DNA of 64,000 bases from NCBI GenBank assembly GCA_911728455.2, contig OU452234.1, forward strand, positions 9,199,531 to 9,263,530, read 5' to 3'. The position numbers were made by a program, and so were the translations under genes. This document shows, piece by piece, positions 36,346 to 47,218 of this stretch. Each line of letters opens with the position of its first letter. The first letter of the stretch is position 1. This DNA is from Marthasterias glacialis. Its lineage: Eukaryota; Echinodermata; Asteroidea; Forcipulatida; Asteriidae. The notes beneath the pieces were generated by a model, which saw only the letters and a program-made list of their open reading frames with translations, had not been told where the DNA came from and ran no database searches.

Positions 36346-39300
36346 TTTAAGGCAGAAGATGGCCCTGGCTGGCCGGGAAAACCAGATTTTCGGATGCATG
36401 ACTATGGCAGCTAACTGCAGGTACAAGAAATTTCTCTCTAGCCCATTATTTCTGGAGTTATTGGCCATGGCGCTGCCGACTTCTTTTTTCGGCGTTTTAT
36501 TTTGCTTGCTTGGGTCCAGCAAACACGTAGCGGCCTTTGCTATTGTTGATGTACACACAGCATGACCGTATGAACTGGACATCCTCGGGGTGTCCTCACT
36601 CCGCGGTCCTTGGCATCCTCCCTGTTTATCCGGCTGCCCCAAGACCGGCATTTTCGGAAAGCCCATGAACAGGGCTTTCCAACCGTGTCAGACTTGTCAG
36701 TTTCCCCCAAATACTTTGGGGGATAGAGCCGTTGCTAAGTCTTGTTTTCACTCTGTTACAGCTTCGTGTACAAAAGTGCCATTAGACAGGCGTTTGAAGC
36801 GCATTCGGAGCAGCCCCGCTCCCTGGTGATTTCAAGGCGGAAGATGGCCCTGGCTGGCAGGGAAAATCAAATTTTCGGATGCAGGACTATGGCAGCTAAC
36901 TGCAGGGACAAGAAATTTCTCTCTAGCCCCATTATTTCAGGAGTTATTGGCCATGGCGCTGCCGACTTCTTTTTTTGGCGGTTTTTTTTTGCTTGCTTGG
37001 GTCCAGCACACACGTAGCGGCCTTTGCTATTGTTGAACAAAAAACAGCATGGCCGTATGAACTGGACATCCTCGGGGTGTCCTCACTCCGCGGTCCCTGG
37101 CATCCTCCCAGTTAATCTGGCAGCCCCAAAACCGGCATTTTCGGAATGCCCATAAACATGGCTTTCCAACCGTGTCAGACTTGACAGTTTTCCCCAAATA
37201 CTTTGGGAGATAGAGCCGTTGCTAAGTCTTGTTTTCACTCTGTTACAGCTTCGTGTACAAAAGTGCCATTAGACAGGCGTTTGAGCTCATTCGGATCAGC
37301 CCAGCTTCCTGGTGATCTCAAGGCGGCAGATGGCCCTGGCTGGCCGCGAAATTCAGATTTTCGGATGCAGGACTATAACAGCTAACTGCAGGTACAAGAA
37401 ATTTCTCTCTAGCCCCATTATTTCTGGAGTTATTGGCCATGGCGCTGCCGACTTCTTTTTTCGGCGTTTTATTTTGCTTGCTTGGGTCCAGCACACACGT
37501 AGCGGCCTTTGCTATTGTTGAACAAAAAACAGCATGGCCTTATGAACTTGACATCCTCGGGGTGTCCTCACTCCGCGGTCCCTGGCATCCTCCCTGTTTA
37601 TCCGGCAGCCCCAAAACCGACATTTTTGGAAAGCACATAAACAGGGCTTTCCAACCGTGTCAGACTTTTCAGTTTCCCCCAAATACTTTGGGAGATAGAG
37701 CCGTTGCTAAGTCTTGTTTTCACTCTGTTACAGCTTCGTGTACAAAAGTGCCATTAGACAGGCGTTTGAAGCGCATTCGGAGCAGCCCCGCTCCCTGGTG
37801 ATTTCAAGGCAGAAGATGGCCCTGGCTGGCCGCTAAATTCAGATTTTTGGATGCAGGACTATGGCAGCTAACTGCAGGTACAAGAAATTTCTCTCTAGCC
37901 CCATTATTTCTGGAGTTATTTGCCATGGCGCTGCCGACTTCTTTTTTCGGCGTTTTATTTTGCTTGCTTGGATCCAGCACACACGTAGCGGCCTTTGCTA
38001 TTGTTGATGTACACACAGCATGGCCGTATGAACTGGACATCCTCGGGGTGTCCTCACTCCGCGGTCCCTGGCATCCTCCCTGTTTATCCGGCAGCCCCAA
38101 AACCGGCATTTTTGGAAAGCACATAAACAGGGCTTTCCAACCGTGTCAGACTTGTCAGTTTCCCCCAAATACTTTGGGAGATAGAGCCGTTGCTAAGTCT
38201 TGTTTTCACTCTGTTACAGCTTCGTGTACAAAAGTGCCATTAGACAGGCGTTTGAAGCGCATTCGGAGCAGCCCCCCTCCCTGGTGATTTGAAGGAGAAG
38301 ATGGCCCTGGCTGGCCGGGGAAACCAGATTTTCGGATGCAGGACTATGGCAGCTAACTGCAGGTACAAGAGATTTCTCTCTAGCCCCATTATTTCTGGAA
38401 TTATTTGCCGTGGCGCTGCCGACTTCTTTTTCGGCTTTTTTTTTTTAGCTTGCTTGGGTCCAGCACACACATAGCGGCCATTGCTATTGTTTACGTACAC
38501 ACAGCATGGCCGTATGAACTGGACATCCTCGGGGTGTCCTCACTCCGCGGTCCCTGGCATCCTCCCTGTTTATCCGGCAGCCCCAAGACCGGCATTTTTG
38601 GAAAGCACATAAACAGGGCTTTCCAACCGTGTCAGACTTGTCAGTTTTCCCCAAATACTTTGGGAGATAGAGCCGTTGTTAAGTCTTGTTTTCACTCTGT
38701 TACAGCTTCGTGTACAAAAGTGCCCTTAGACAGGCGTTTGAAGCGCATTCCGAGCAGCCCCGCTCCCTTGTGATTTCAAGGCGGAAGATGGCCCTGGCTG
38801 GCCGGGAAAATCAAATTTTCGGATGCAGGACTATGGCAGCTAACTGCAGGGACAAGAAATTTCTCTCTAGCCCCATTATTTCAGGAGTTATTGGCCATGG
38901 CGCTGCCGACTTCTTTTTTTGGCGTTTTTTTTTTGCTTGCTTGGGTCCAGCACACACGTAGCGGCCTTTGCTATTGTTTACGTACACACAGCATGGCCGT
39001 ATGAACTGGACATCCTCGGGGTGTCCTCACTCCGCGGTCCCTGGCATCCTCCCTGTTTATCCGGCAGCCCCAAGACCGGCATTTTTGGAAAGCACATAAA
39101 CAGGGCTTTCCAACCGTGTCAGACTTGTCAGTTTCCCCCAAATACTTTGGAAGATAGAGCCGTTGCTAAGTCTTGTTTTCACTCTGTTACAGCTTCGTGT
39201 ACAAAAGTGCCATTAGACAGGCGTTTGAAGCGCATTCGGAGCAGCCCCGCTCCCTGGTGATTTCAAGGCAGAAGATGGCCCTGGCTGGCCGCTAAATCCA

Positions 39301-40979
39301 GATTTTCGGATGCAGGACTATGGCAGCTAACTGCAGGTACAAGAAATTTCTCTCTAGCCCCATTATTTCTGGAGTTATTGGCCATGGCGCTGCCGACTTC
39401 TTTTTCCGGCGTTTTATTTTGCTTGCTTGGGTCCAGCACACACGTAGCGGCCTTTGCTATTGTTGATGTACACACAGCATGGCCGTATGAACTGGACATC
39501 CTCGGGGTGTCCTCACTCCGCGGTCCCTGGCATCCTCCCTGTTTATCCGGCAGCCTCAAAACCGAGGCGTTTGGAAAGCACATAAACAGGGCTTTCCAAC
39601 CGTGTCAGACTTTTCAGTTTCCCCAAATACTTTGGGAGATAGAGCCGTTGCTAAGTCTTGTTTTCACTCTGTTACAGCTTCGTGTACAAAAGTGCCATTA
39701 GACAGGCGTTTGAAGCGCATTCGGAGCAGCCCCCCTCCCTGGTGATTTGAAGGAGAAGATGGCCCTGGCTGGCCGGGAAAACCAGATTTTCGGATGCAGG
39801 ACTATGGCAGCTAACTGCAGGTACAAGAGATTTTTTCTCTAGCCCCATTATTTCTGGAATTATTTGCCGTGGCGCTGCCGACTTCTTTTTCGGCTTTTTT
39901 TTTTAGCTTGCTTGGGTCCAGCACACACGTATCGGCCTTTGCTATTGTTTACGTACACACAGCATGGCCGTATGAACTGGACATCCTCGGGGTGTCCTCA
40001 CTCCGCGGTCCCTGGCATCCTCCCTGTTTATCCGGCAGCCCCAAGACCGGCATTTTTGGAAAGCACATAAACAGGGCTTTCCAACCGTATCAGACTTGTC
40101 AGTTTTCTCCAAATACTTTGGGAGATAGAGCCGTTGCGAAGTCTTGTTTTCACTCTGTTACAGCTTCGTGTACAAAAAATGCCATTAGACAGGCGTTTGA
40201 AGCGCATTCGGAGCAGCCCCACTCCGTGGTGATTTCAAGGTGGAAGAGGGCCCTGGCTGGCCGGGAAAATCATATTTTCGGATGCAGGACTATGGCAGTT
40301 AACTGCAGGTACAAGAAATTTCTCTCTAGCCCCATTATTTCTGGAGTTATTGGCCGTGGCGCTGCCGACTTCTTTTCGGCTTTTTTTTTAAGCTGGCTTC
40401 GGTCCAGCACACACATAGCGGCCTTGGCTATTGTTGACGTACACACAGCATGGCTGTATGAACTGGACATCCTCGGGGTGTCCTCACTCCGCGGTCCCTG
40501 GCATCCTCCCTGATTATCCGGCAGCCCCAAGACCGGCATTTTCGGAAAGCCCATGAGCAAGGCTTTCCATACGTGTCAGACTTGTCAGTTTCCCGTAATT
40601 ACGTTGGGAGAAAGAGACGTTGCTAAGTCTTGTTTTCACTCTGTTACAGCTTCGTGTACAAAAGTGCCATTAGACAGGCGTTTGAAGCGCATTCGGAGCA
40701 GCCCCACTCCGTGGTGATTTCAAGGCGGAGGATGGCCCTGGCTGGCCGGGAAAACCAGATTTTCGGATGCAGGACTATGGCAGCTAACTGCAGGTACACG
40801 AAATTTCTCTCTAGTCCCAATATTTCTGGAGTTATTGGCCATGGCGCTGCCGACTTCTTTTTTCGTCGTTTTATTTTGCTTGCTTGGGTCCAGCACACAC
40901 GTAGCGGCCTTTGCTATTGTTGACGTACACACAGCATGGCCGTATGAACTGGACATCCACGGGGTGTCGTCACTACGCG

Positions 40980-41331
40980 GTGCCTGGCATCCTCCCTGTT
41001 TATCCGGCAGCCCCATTAGACAGGCGTTTGAAGGGCATCAGGAGAGCAGCCCTGCTCCCTGGTCGTTTTAAGCGGAAGATGACACTGGCTGGCCGGGGAA
41101 ACCAGATTTTCGGATGCAGGACTATGGCAGCTAACTACAGGTACAAGAATTTTTTCTCTAGCCCCATTATTTCTGGACGTTATTGGCCGTGGCGCTGCCG
41201 ACTTCTTTTTTCGGCGTTGTTTTTTTTTCTACAGTGTCAGGCTTGTTAAGATCCTGCCAATATGAGAGAGTTAAAGGCCTTGCTATGTTTTGTTTTTACT
41301 CTGTTACAGCTTCATGTACAAAAGCCTATTA
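40980..41331. repeat. Degenerate right edge of the satellite array
   Basis: The last units are eroded. A deletion of about 140 bp joins GGCAGCCCC directly to CATTAGACAGG at about 41013. Another deletion after the T run (41220-41235) leads into a diverged copy of the GTGTCAG...TTACAGCTTC region (41237-41331). Beyond 41331 no unit sequence is recognisable. Confidence 0.85.
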
Positions 41332-41446
41332 AGAATAGGGTTATGTTTTTTTTTTTCAATTTAATTTTTTTTCATTTCATTAATTAGTTTTGCAGGCTGA
41401 AACAGGATCCATGATAAAAAAAAAACCAGAAACATCAAATTAAAAA

Positions 41447-41769
41447 GGGATAGGGTTGGGGTTGAGGGTTTTATAGGGTGAGGGTTACGGTTAGGTTTTC
41501 AATTTAATTTAGTTTTATTTCATTTCATCTATTACTTGACATGCTAAAAGCAGTTACATGATATACAAAATAGATACATAAAATTAAAAATGGTTACGGT
41601 TAGGTTGAAGATTAGGGTTATTTTTTTCAATGTCGTTTTTTTTTTTTTTTTGGTCATTAAATAATTTTACATGTTGTAACAGTATGATATAGAAAATAGA
41701 TACATCAGATTAAAAAGTTATATAGGGTTAGGGTCGGGGGTTTTATAGGGTTAGGGTTACGGTTAGGTT
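41447..41769 (+). repeat. Telomere-like minisatellite, G-rich strand (TTAGGG orientation)
   Basis: There are three blocks of GGGTTAGGG / GGGTTACGGTTAGG type (41447-41497, 41591-41620 and 41722-41769), separated by an AT-rich spacer containing the conserved words TTACATGATATA and ATAGATACAT. It is a compound repeat, not a pure telomere. Confidence 0.8.
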
Positions 41770-42252
41770 ATTTTATAATTTTGGGTACGAATTATGGAAG
41801 AGTTTCCAAATCCAAATGCCACTTTCTAAGGGATTTTTTTATTTTTTAATTCATGTTGGCTTTAATTTCCCTTTTTTAAATATGCCTCTCCAGGTATTAG
41901 TAGCTAAAACGCTAATTGTTGAACTTTTAAATGAAAAAACCAAGCGGACATTTTAGCGAGCGGCCGGAACTTTCGCGCATTCATGCTCGAAGGTCTGGTG
42001 CCTTTTTGATGTATGTGAATCTGTATTCATTATTGCGTGATGCAGGCAGGGAGCACAACAAATGTTGTGACATACTAAAGAAGTGATAGTTGTGAGCAAT
42101 TTTACCAAGATTTGTAGGCTGATCACAGGCAACAAAAAAGGGAACATACAAAAAGAGCACTGTTTAATCAGAAAGTTTGAAGATCTTAAATCACTTCTTT
42201 TCCAGATGGCAAAGATGATCCAGATGAAAAGAATGATCATTAAACCCCCCCC

Positions 42253-42413
<161 letters not shown>

Positions 42414-42940
42414 AAACACTATTTAAAAAGGTAAAACAATTTAACATTTACACCATTTACTGATTTCATATTCACACGTTTTTTTTATGACTCAATGCAT
42501 GACTCAAAAATAACTTTATTTGAAGAACTATTATGTTACTGACACTGTCTAACAAAGGGATTGCACAACTTTACAACTTAAAAAGGTACATTTAAATCCT
42601 TCATTTCAATATTTATAATTAAGCATTATTTAAAATTAAGCATTATTTTTAAATAATCATTTTATAAGTAATGCATTATTATAATTAATGCCTATTTATA
42701 AATAACAATTTTTTAACGATATAATCATTATTTATAAATAATCAATATTTTTAAAAATTACTTTTTGTATAAAACCATTATTTATTTAATAATAATTATT
42801 TACTATGGTGTTCCATATGATTATTTTGATCGCGTTTTCTGTCGCATTTATATTTATAAAAATGCAACGGAAAAAATAAAAATGGAACAGAACAGTACCC
42901 AACTAACCAGTATTTATAAATAACCGTTTTATAACTTACT

Positions 42941-43384
42941 CTAACCCTGACCCTAACCCTAACAATTTTTATTTTGATATCATGTTATTGTTTTATCCCT
43001 TGACACAAATAAATGAAACGATATAAGTAAAAAAAAATACCCTGGCCTTACCCTAAAACCCTAACCCTAACCCTATCCCTAACAATTTTTATATTTGTAT
43101 CATGTTACTGCTTTTGAAGTGAAACTAGTAAAAAAAAAAAAATAAAAAAAAAAAACTAACCCTAACCCTAAAGCCCTAACCCTAACCCTAATAACCCTAA
43201 CCCTAACCCTAACCCCAAAAATGAAGGCCAATCGTGCCATTGAAGTGCGCTTCCTATTCCTAAAAAAATACTAACCCTAACCCTAACCCTAACCCTAACC
43301 CTAAAACCCTAACCCTAACCCTACAACTCTAACCCTAAAACCCTAACCCTAACCTTCACCCTAAAGCCCTAACCCTAACCCCCA
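42941..43384 (-). repeat. Telomere-like minisatellite, C-rich strand (CCCTAA orientation)
   Basis: Many CCCTAA units are interleaved with AT-rich spacers and two copies of a CTTCCTATTC-containing segment (43249 and 43409). The spacer words ATCATGTTACTG and ATATCATGTTATTG are the reverse complement of the spacer in the 41447-41769 block, so both belong to one family in opposite orientation. Confidence 0.85.
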
Positions 43385-43389
43385 AAATG

Positions 43390-43730
43390 ATGGGCCTATT
43401 CGGTCATGAAAGCGTGCTTCCTATTCGTCTAACCCAGAGACCCCTACTCACCAATCAGGTCACGAAAAGAGGAGCGCGCAACCTAGCCGTCTTGACCATT
43501 GGGTTGCACGCAAAAATAGTTGCCAATAAGAAGTCGTTAAACGAAGAGCCGCGCTGAACAATATTCTAATTAAGTCTGGACCGTGGAGGAGGGCCACCAG
43601 TAAGAAATCACGAATTATGAGCCGTGGGAAAGGGGTCACTGGCAGAACGAAAAGGAGGGTAAAACTAGAGAGCGGGCACCGGGGGAGGGCGGTCGTCTAT
43701 ATTTTTAAAACTAGTGTTGATATTACCGCG
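43390..43730. other. Unassigned, moderately GC-rich spacer
   Basis: This is single-copy-looking DNA between the telomere-like repeat and the first foldback element. The short open frame at 43617-43808 has no recognisable domain and runs into the foldback element, so I do not call it a gene. Confidence 0.5.
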
Positions 43731-44071
43731 GCAGCTAGAGCAAGTTCGATCAAGGACCACTGGTTAACTAGTGGTTGGTTTGTGACGTACGTAGTGCATG
43801 CGCACTGAAGTTGAAGTGCGAACGACTCTAGTCATGTCACGTCAACGCGACCATGAGAAAACGGCAAAATCAGCATTATCACTTTCCTAATAACTGGTCC
43901 CCTCTGCATTGTGCTTATGAAACGGCTATTGGTAACCAGCGATGTGACCAACCTCGATAGGCTGGTCGCGAATAGTCGACTAGACTAGTCCAACCATCGT
44001 CAACTAGCGTGGGTTCGATCAGAGTCGAACTATGGTTAGCTATGGTCCTTGATCGAACTTGCTCTAGCTGC
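43731..44071. mobile_element. 341-bp foldback element with perfect 29-bp inverted ends
   Basis: The left end 43731-43759 (GCAGCTAGAGCAAGTTCGAT...) is the exact reverse complement of 44043-44071. The interior has a smaller palindrome beginning ACCACTGG. It has no coding capacity. I see no clear target duplication, so the superfamily is unknown. Confidence 0.8.
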
Positions 44072-44074
44072 TGT

Positions 44075-44119
44075 CCAAAGATTATAGAGCGCCGTGGGGC
44101 AGCGCTCTATAATCTTTGG
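44075..44119. other. Perfect 18-bp hairpin
   Basis: CCAAAGATTATAGAGCGC (44075-44092), a 9-base loop, then its exact reverse complement at 44102-44119. It abuts the 341-bp foldback element. It could be a tiny MITE or a strong RNA or DNA hairpin. Confidence 0.9.
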
Positions 44120-44345
44120 TGCTGTCACATTTGAAACGAAGATTGTTTACGGTGTCCTTGCTCTGCGACCATGAAAACATTTTCAACCCTTTAGAATTGT
44201 TCAAACTTCCTGTTCCTAGCTGGATACATTCTTCAACCCTTCTAGATAGGTAAGGATCAAAGTTTACTTAAATTCCATGGATATAAAGTGACAGCCGGAT
44301 ACGGCATTTTAGTAGGCTATAACGTTAGGCCTACCATACCAATGG

Positions 44346-44456
44346 TAGCCCTGGTACTAAGGACGTCAATCTCCGTTGCACTGCACTGCCACTGACGCCC
44401 TGGGTATAAAGCTTCTCAGTGGCAGTGCAACGGAGACTGACCTCCTACCAGGGCTA
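44346..44456. other. 111-bp imperfect palindrome
   Basis: Arms TAGCCCTGGTA...CCACTGA and TCAGTGG...TACCAGGGCTA are inverted copies of about 40-50 bp each, with a short CGCCCTGGGTATAAAGCT centre. It is a small foldback element or hairpin. Confidence 0.85.
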
Positions 44457-44657
44457 AGGCCTAAGGCTACATTACATGATAAGTCATAAGTGACGGCATG
44501 GACATGATGGAGGTTTCTTCCTCCCTCGTAAGTTAACAAAATTTAATTAATAAACATATTAACATAGGCCTACTACTAAAGTTCATCTTCGTTACATCAA
44601 AGTCATAATAACATAGTGTTAGGCTACTTAAAATTGTGCGATAAATATTCAAAAAAA

Positions 44658-44813
44658 TAGGCTTAAGCCCGGTTCATACTTCATGCGAATGGCGAAAGTG
44701 AAGCGAATTTTCTTGCGTCACAATTGAAAAACAGCGCGTACCGTACTGAATTATTGCATCACCAAAATTCGCTTTGTCTTCGCTTTCATGTGATGAACCA
44801 AGCTTTAGACCTA
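44658..44813. mobile_element. Foldback MITE, 'GGTTCATACTTCATGCGAAT' type
   Basis: The inverted arms begin TAGGCTTAAGCCCGGTTCAT and end ATGAACCAAGCTTTAGACC. A related copy lies at about 56640-56836, so this is a dispersed family. Confidence 0.75.
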
Positions 44814-44825
44814 GTCCTAGCACAC

Positions 44826-44939
44826 CTTGTTGGGCTGTTATGTCTCTATTTTAACATGGGTCTCATCATAAATAGTTGACAATTACCTGATGGTGACTGA
44901 TGAGACCAATGCTAAGAGAGCCATAACAGCCCTAACAAG
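44826..44939. other. 114-bp palindrome
   Basis: CTTGTTGGGCTGTTATG at the left pairs with CATAACAGCCCTAACAAG at the right. An inner GTCTCATCA / TGATGAGAC stem extends it. It is probably a short MITE. Confidence 0.8.
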
Positions 44940-44959
44940 TGGGCTATTGACTTTTCAGT

Positions 44960-45273
44960 CCTCAAAATAATTTGTTTTCCCTTGAATTGTTATTTCGTTC
45001 CCTTGTTCCATCAAAATATCGTTTCGTTAACTCAAAATAATTTTCCATTCTCTCAGAATAATTGTTCATTCCCTTAGAAATGTTCTTCCCTCAAAATACT
45101 AGATTATTTCCTCAAAATATCATTTTGTTACCCTTGAAATAATATTTTGTTCCCTCAAACAAAATTATTTTGAGGGAATGAAATATACTTTTGAGGGACT
45201 GAAATGATTATGAGAGAACCAGAAACTATTTCGAGATAACAAAATTGTTTTTTGAGGGAAAAAAATTATTTAA
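44960..45273. repeat. Inverted minisatellite of CCCTCAAAATAA units
   Basis: Degenerate units of about 20-30 bp (CCCTCAAAATAAT, CCTTGAAATAAT and similar) run to about 45170. Their reverse complement (TTATTTTGAGGGAATGAAAT) then continues to about 45273, so the block can fold back on itself. Confidence 0.7.
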
Positions 45274-45408
45274 TATTTTGTTCAGGGGCTACATAGTTTT
45301 GTACTGAATTTCATAATAATTGGATCCTTCTTACCCGTCCTGATGATTATAATAACGTGTGTTTCTTAAGTTTCAAAGCCCACTTCCAAGAACGACCATT
45401 TACAATGT

Positions 45409-46556
45409 ACAATGCAGTTCCGTAATTTTCGGAATATAAACTGCTTGGTATATAAAGCCGCAACACCCGAAAATCATTAAAACAAGTTTCAGATGTTGGT
45501 GCTTAAGTGTATGTGTAAGTGAAACGAAGCGTTAGACGGCACATGTATATTTCTGTATTAACATCTGTCTCATTTCTTGTTGTTAATTTTTGTACGAAAC
45601 AAGTATTTTGTAATTTTCTTATGCAGGTTGGATGAATAAGGAGGTGATGGACGACTGGACAGAGAAGTGCTACCGTGGGCGACCTGTAGCCTTCTTCGGC
45701 ACTCATCCGTGATTCAGTGTCTGCACATAAAGATGACCATGTCAGACATGTGTTCAAGTCTGAACATGACATCATCCTGGGGGTGATTACTGGAAGCCTG
45801 ACCAAGAAGCTTCAGCCGTTGGACATCACGGTGAACCACGTCTTCAAGGTTCACATGCGCCAGGTGTGGGAGGACTGGATGTCAGGGGGCTAGACAGACG
45901 TGTACGATGATGGGGAAGATGCAGAGAGCAACCCACGCTGAATTGTGCCAGTGGGTGCTGATGGCGTGGAAGTCAGTGAAGCAATCGAACATTGCCAACA
46001 GCATCACCAAGGCAAAGATTGTGAATAGAGCTGAGGAGTAAGAGGAGGAGTACTTCTCTGATGCTGATGAGAACACCCCAGCGCTAGATGCAGAGCTTGC
46101 CGAGATGTTTCACAGCGACAGCGAAGATGAAGACTTTGAGGGATTTTAGGCTATCAATGCCTGTACATAACCAACAGCCCTTTTCAGGGCTACCCATTTT
46201 CAAAAAAGAGATTGTGGAACTTAAATTTAAACATTTCTATAAGAAAAGTAATAATAAAGTTTAACTAAAGTATTTGATAATAACAAAGAAAGTTCGGATG
46301 CACAAATTACACAACATGAAGACAACAGAAAAAAGTCATTTGAAGTTAAAATTTCCGTCAAAACCAAGAAACAAGTTTATAAAAACAACAACAGGTAGGG
46401 CCTATGTTATTAATTTACAGAAAGTAATTTTGTGTGAAATAATTATAAAGTTTATTATTCAAGTGTCGTTGTATAAACCGCCCGGAATACAAGCAACATT
46501 TTTGGCGGTGTAAATCAATGTATAAGCCATGGTCTATATTCCAAAAATTGCAGTAG
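45409..46556 (+). mobile_element. Degenerate pogo/Tigger-type DNA transposon copy
   Basis: The diverged inverted ends (left GTAATTTTCGGAATATAAAC, right read in reverse GCAATTTTTGGAATATAGAC) lie next to TA dinucleotides, in keeping with the TA target of Tc1/mariner/pogo elements. The interior holds the C-terminal half of a pogo-like DDE transposase (45626-46149), followed by 3' AT-rich sequence. The 5' half of the transposase is missing, so this is an internally deleted, dead copy. Confidence 0.8.
45626..46149 (+). pseudogene. Pogo/Tigger-like DDE transposase, C-terminal remnant
   Basis: Transposases of this family cut and paste their own element. Here the first piece reads GWMNKEVMDDWTEKCYRG. 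After a frameshift near 45700 comes DSVSAH, holding the second catalytic Asp (45711-45713). Then come SLTKKLQPLDITVNHVFK, with the third Asp (45822-45824) 36 residues on, and VWEDWM. A third frame at about 45919-46149 gives ELCQWVLMAWKSV and an acidic tail ending DSEDEDFEGF. These match the usual order of the DDE_1 domain of pogo/Jerky-type proteins. There are at least two frameshifts and in-frame stops (near 45891 and 46039). The N-terminal DNA-binding domains and the first Asp are absent. Confidence 0.85.
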
Positions 46557-47218
46557 TTTTTAATCTTGCCCTGTTGTTCCCTTCCAAACAGATGAAACCA
46601 TCAGTGACAACAGAAGAGCCCAAGATAGCCACCCTTCATGTGCACCTTGAACTCATGAAACTTTGTCACCCTCTGCTTGAGACACCTCCATGTAGTTGAT
46701 GTCAACCTTACTGCAGCTTTCCTCTTGATGAACAGAGTGTTTGCTGTCAAATAGAGTAAGCTTAAAATAGAGGCATCTCAAATTCATTTCATCCAAGCAA
46801 ACTCATAAAATCATCTTACTCTCTGCTTACAGAACCATCTCACTATACGTACCTTATGGGCAGATCACAGGAATAACAATGCGGGACCCATGGTGCAACC
46901 AAGGTAGGTTTTAGACAATGAAAACAGCCTTTTTAATATCTGCTTGTTTTCTATTTTAGCCAAACAAAAAAAGAGGGATCCATATTGATATCATGATTCT
47001 TGATTAAACTGTTTTTTTGTAATTCGAACTTCATAATCAGTGGGTTTTCAGATTAACAAGCATAAATTTTTCATAGAGTCTTTTAAAAAAGATTTGGGGG
47101 GGGGGGGGGGCGGGGGTTCAAAATAAGATTGTTGTAACCATCCCTAAATTTCAGATGAAGGAAATAATTGTGTTAAATCAAACTTGACTGATGTTTATGT
47201 ATGCTTTATTCCACTCAG

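Larger units (their letters stand above)
30131..41331. repeat. Satellite array, right block (~485-bp unit, ~23 copies)
   Basis: This continues the same array after the transposon. The broken unit resumes exactly where it stopped (the ...GTTTGAAC / TGGACATCC... join), so both blocks were one array. From about 30400 to 36900 A and B subtypes roughly alternate, giving a dimer-like pattern of about 970 bp. Units become more divergent from about 40100 on. The last recognisable pieces carry deletions, and the array fades out near 41331, as expected for a satellite edge where homogenisation fails. Confidence 0.96.

Noticed and set aside
46274-46513. 79-residue basic protein
   Set aside because: It lies in the AT-rich 3' part of the dead pogo element, with no homology that I can recognise.
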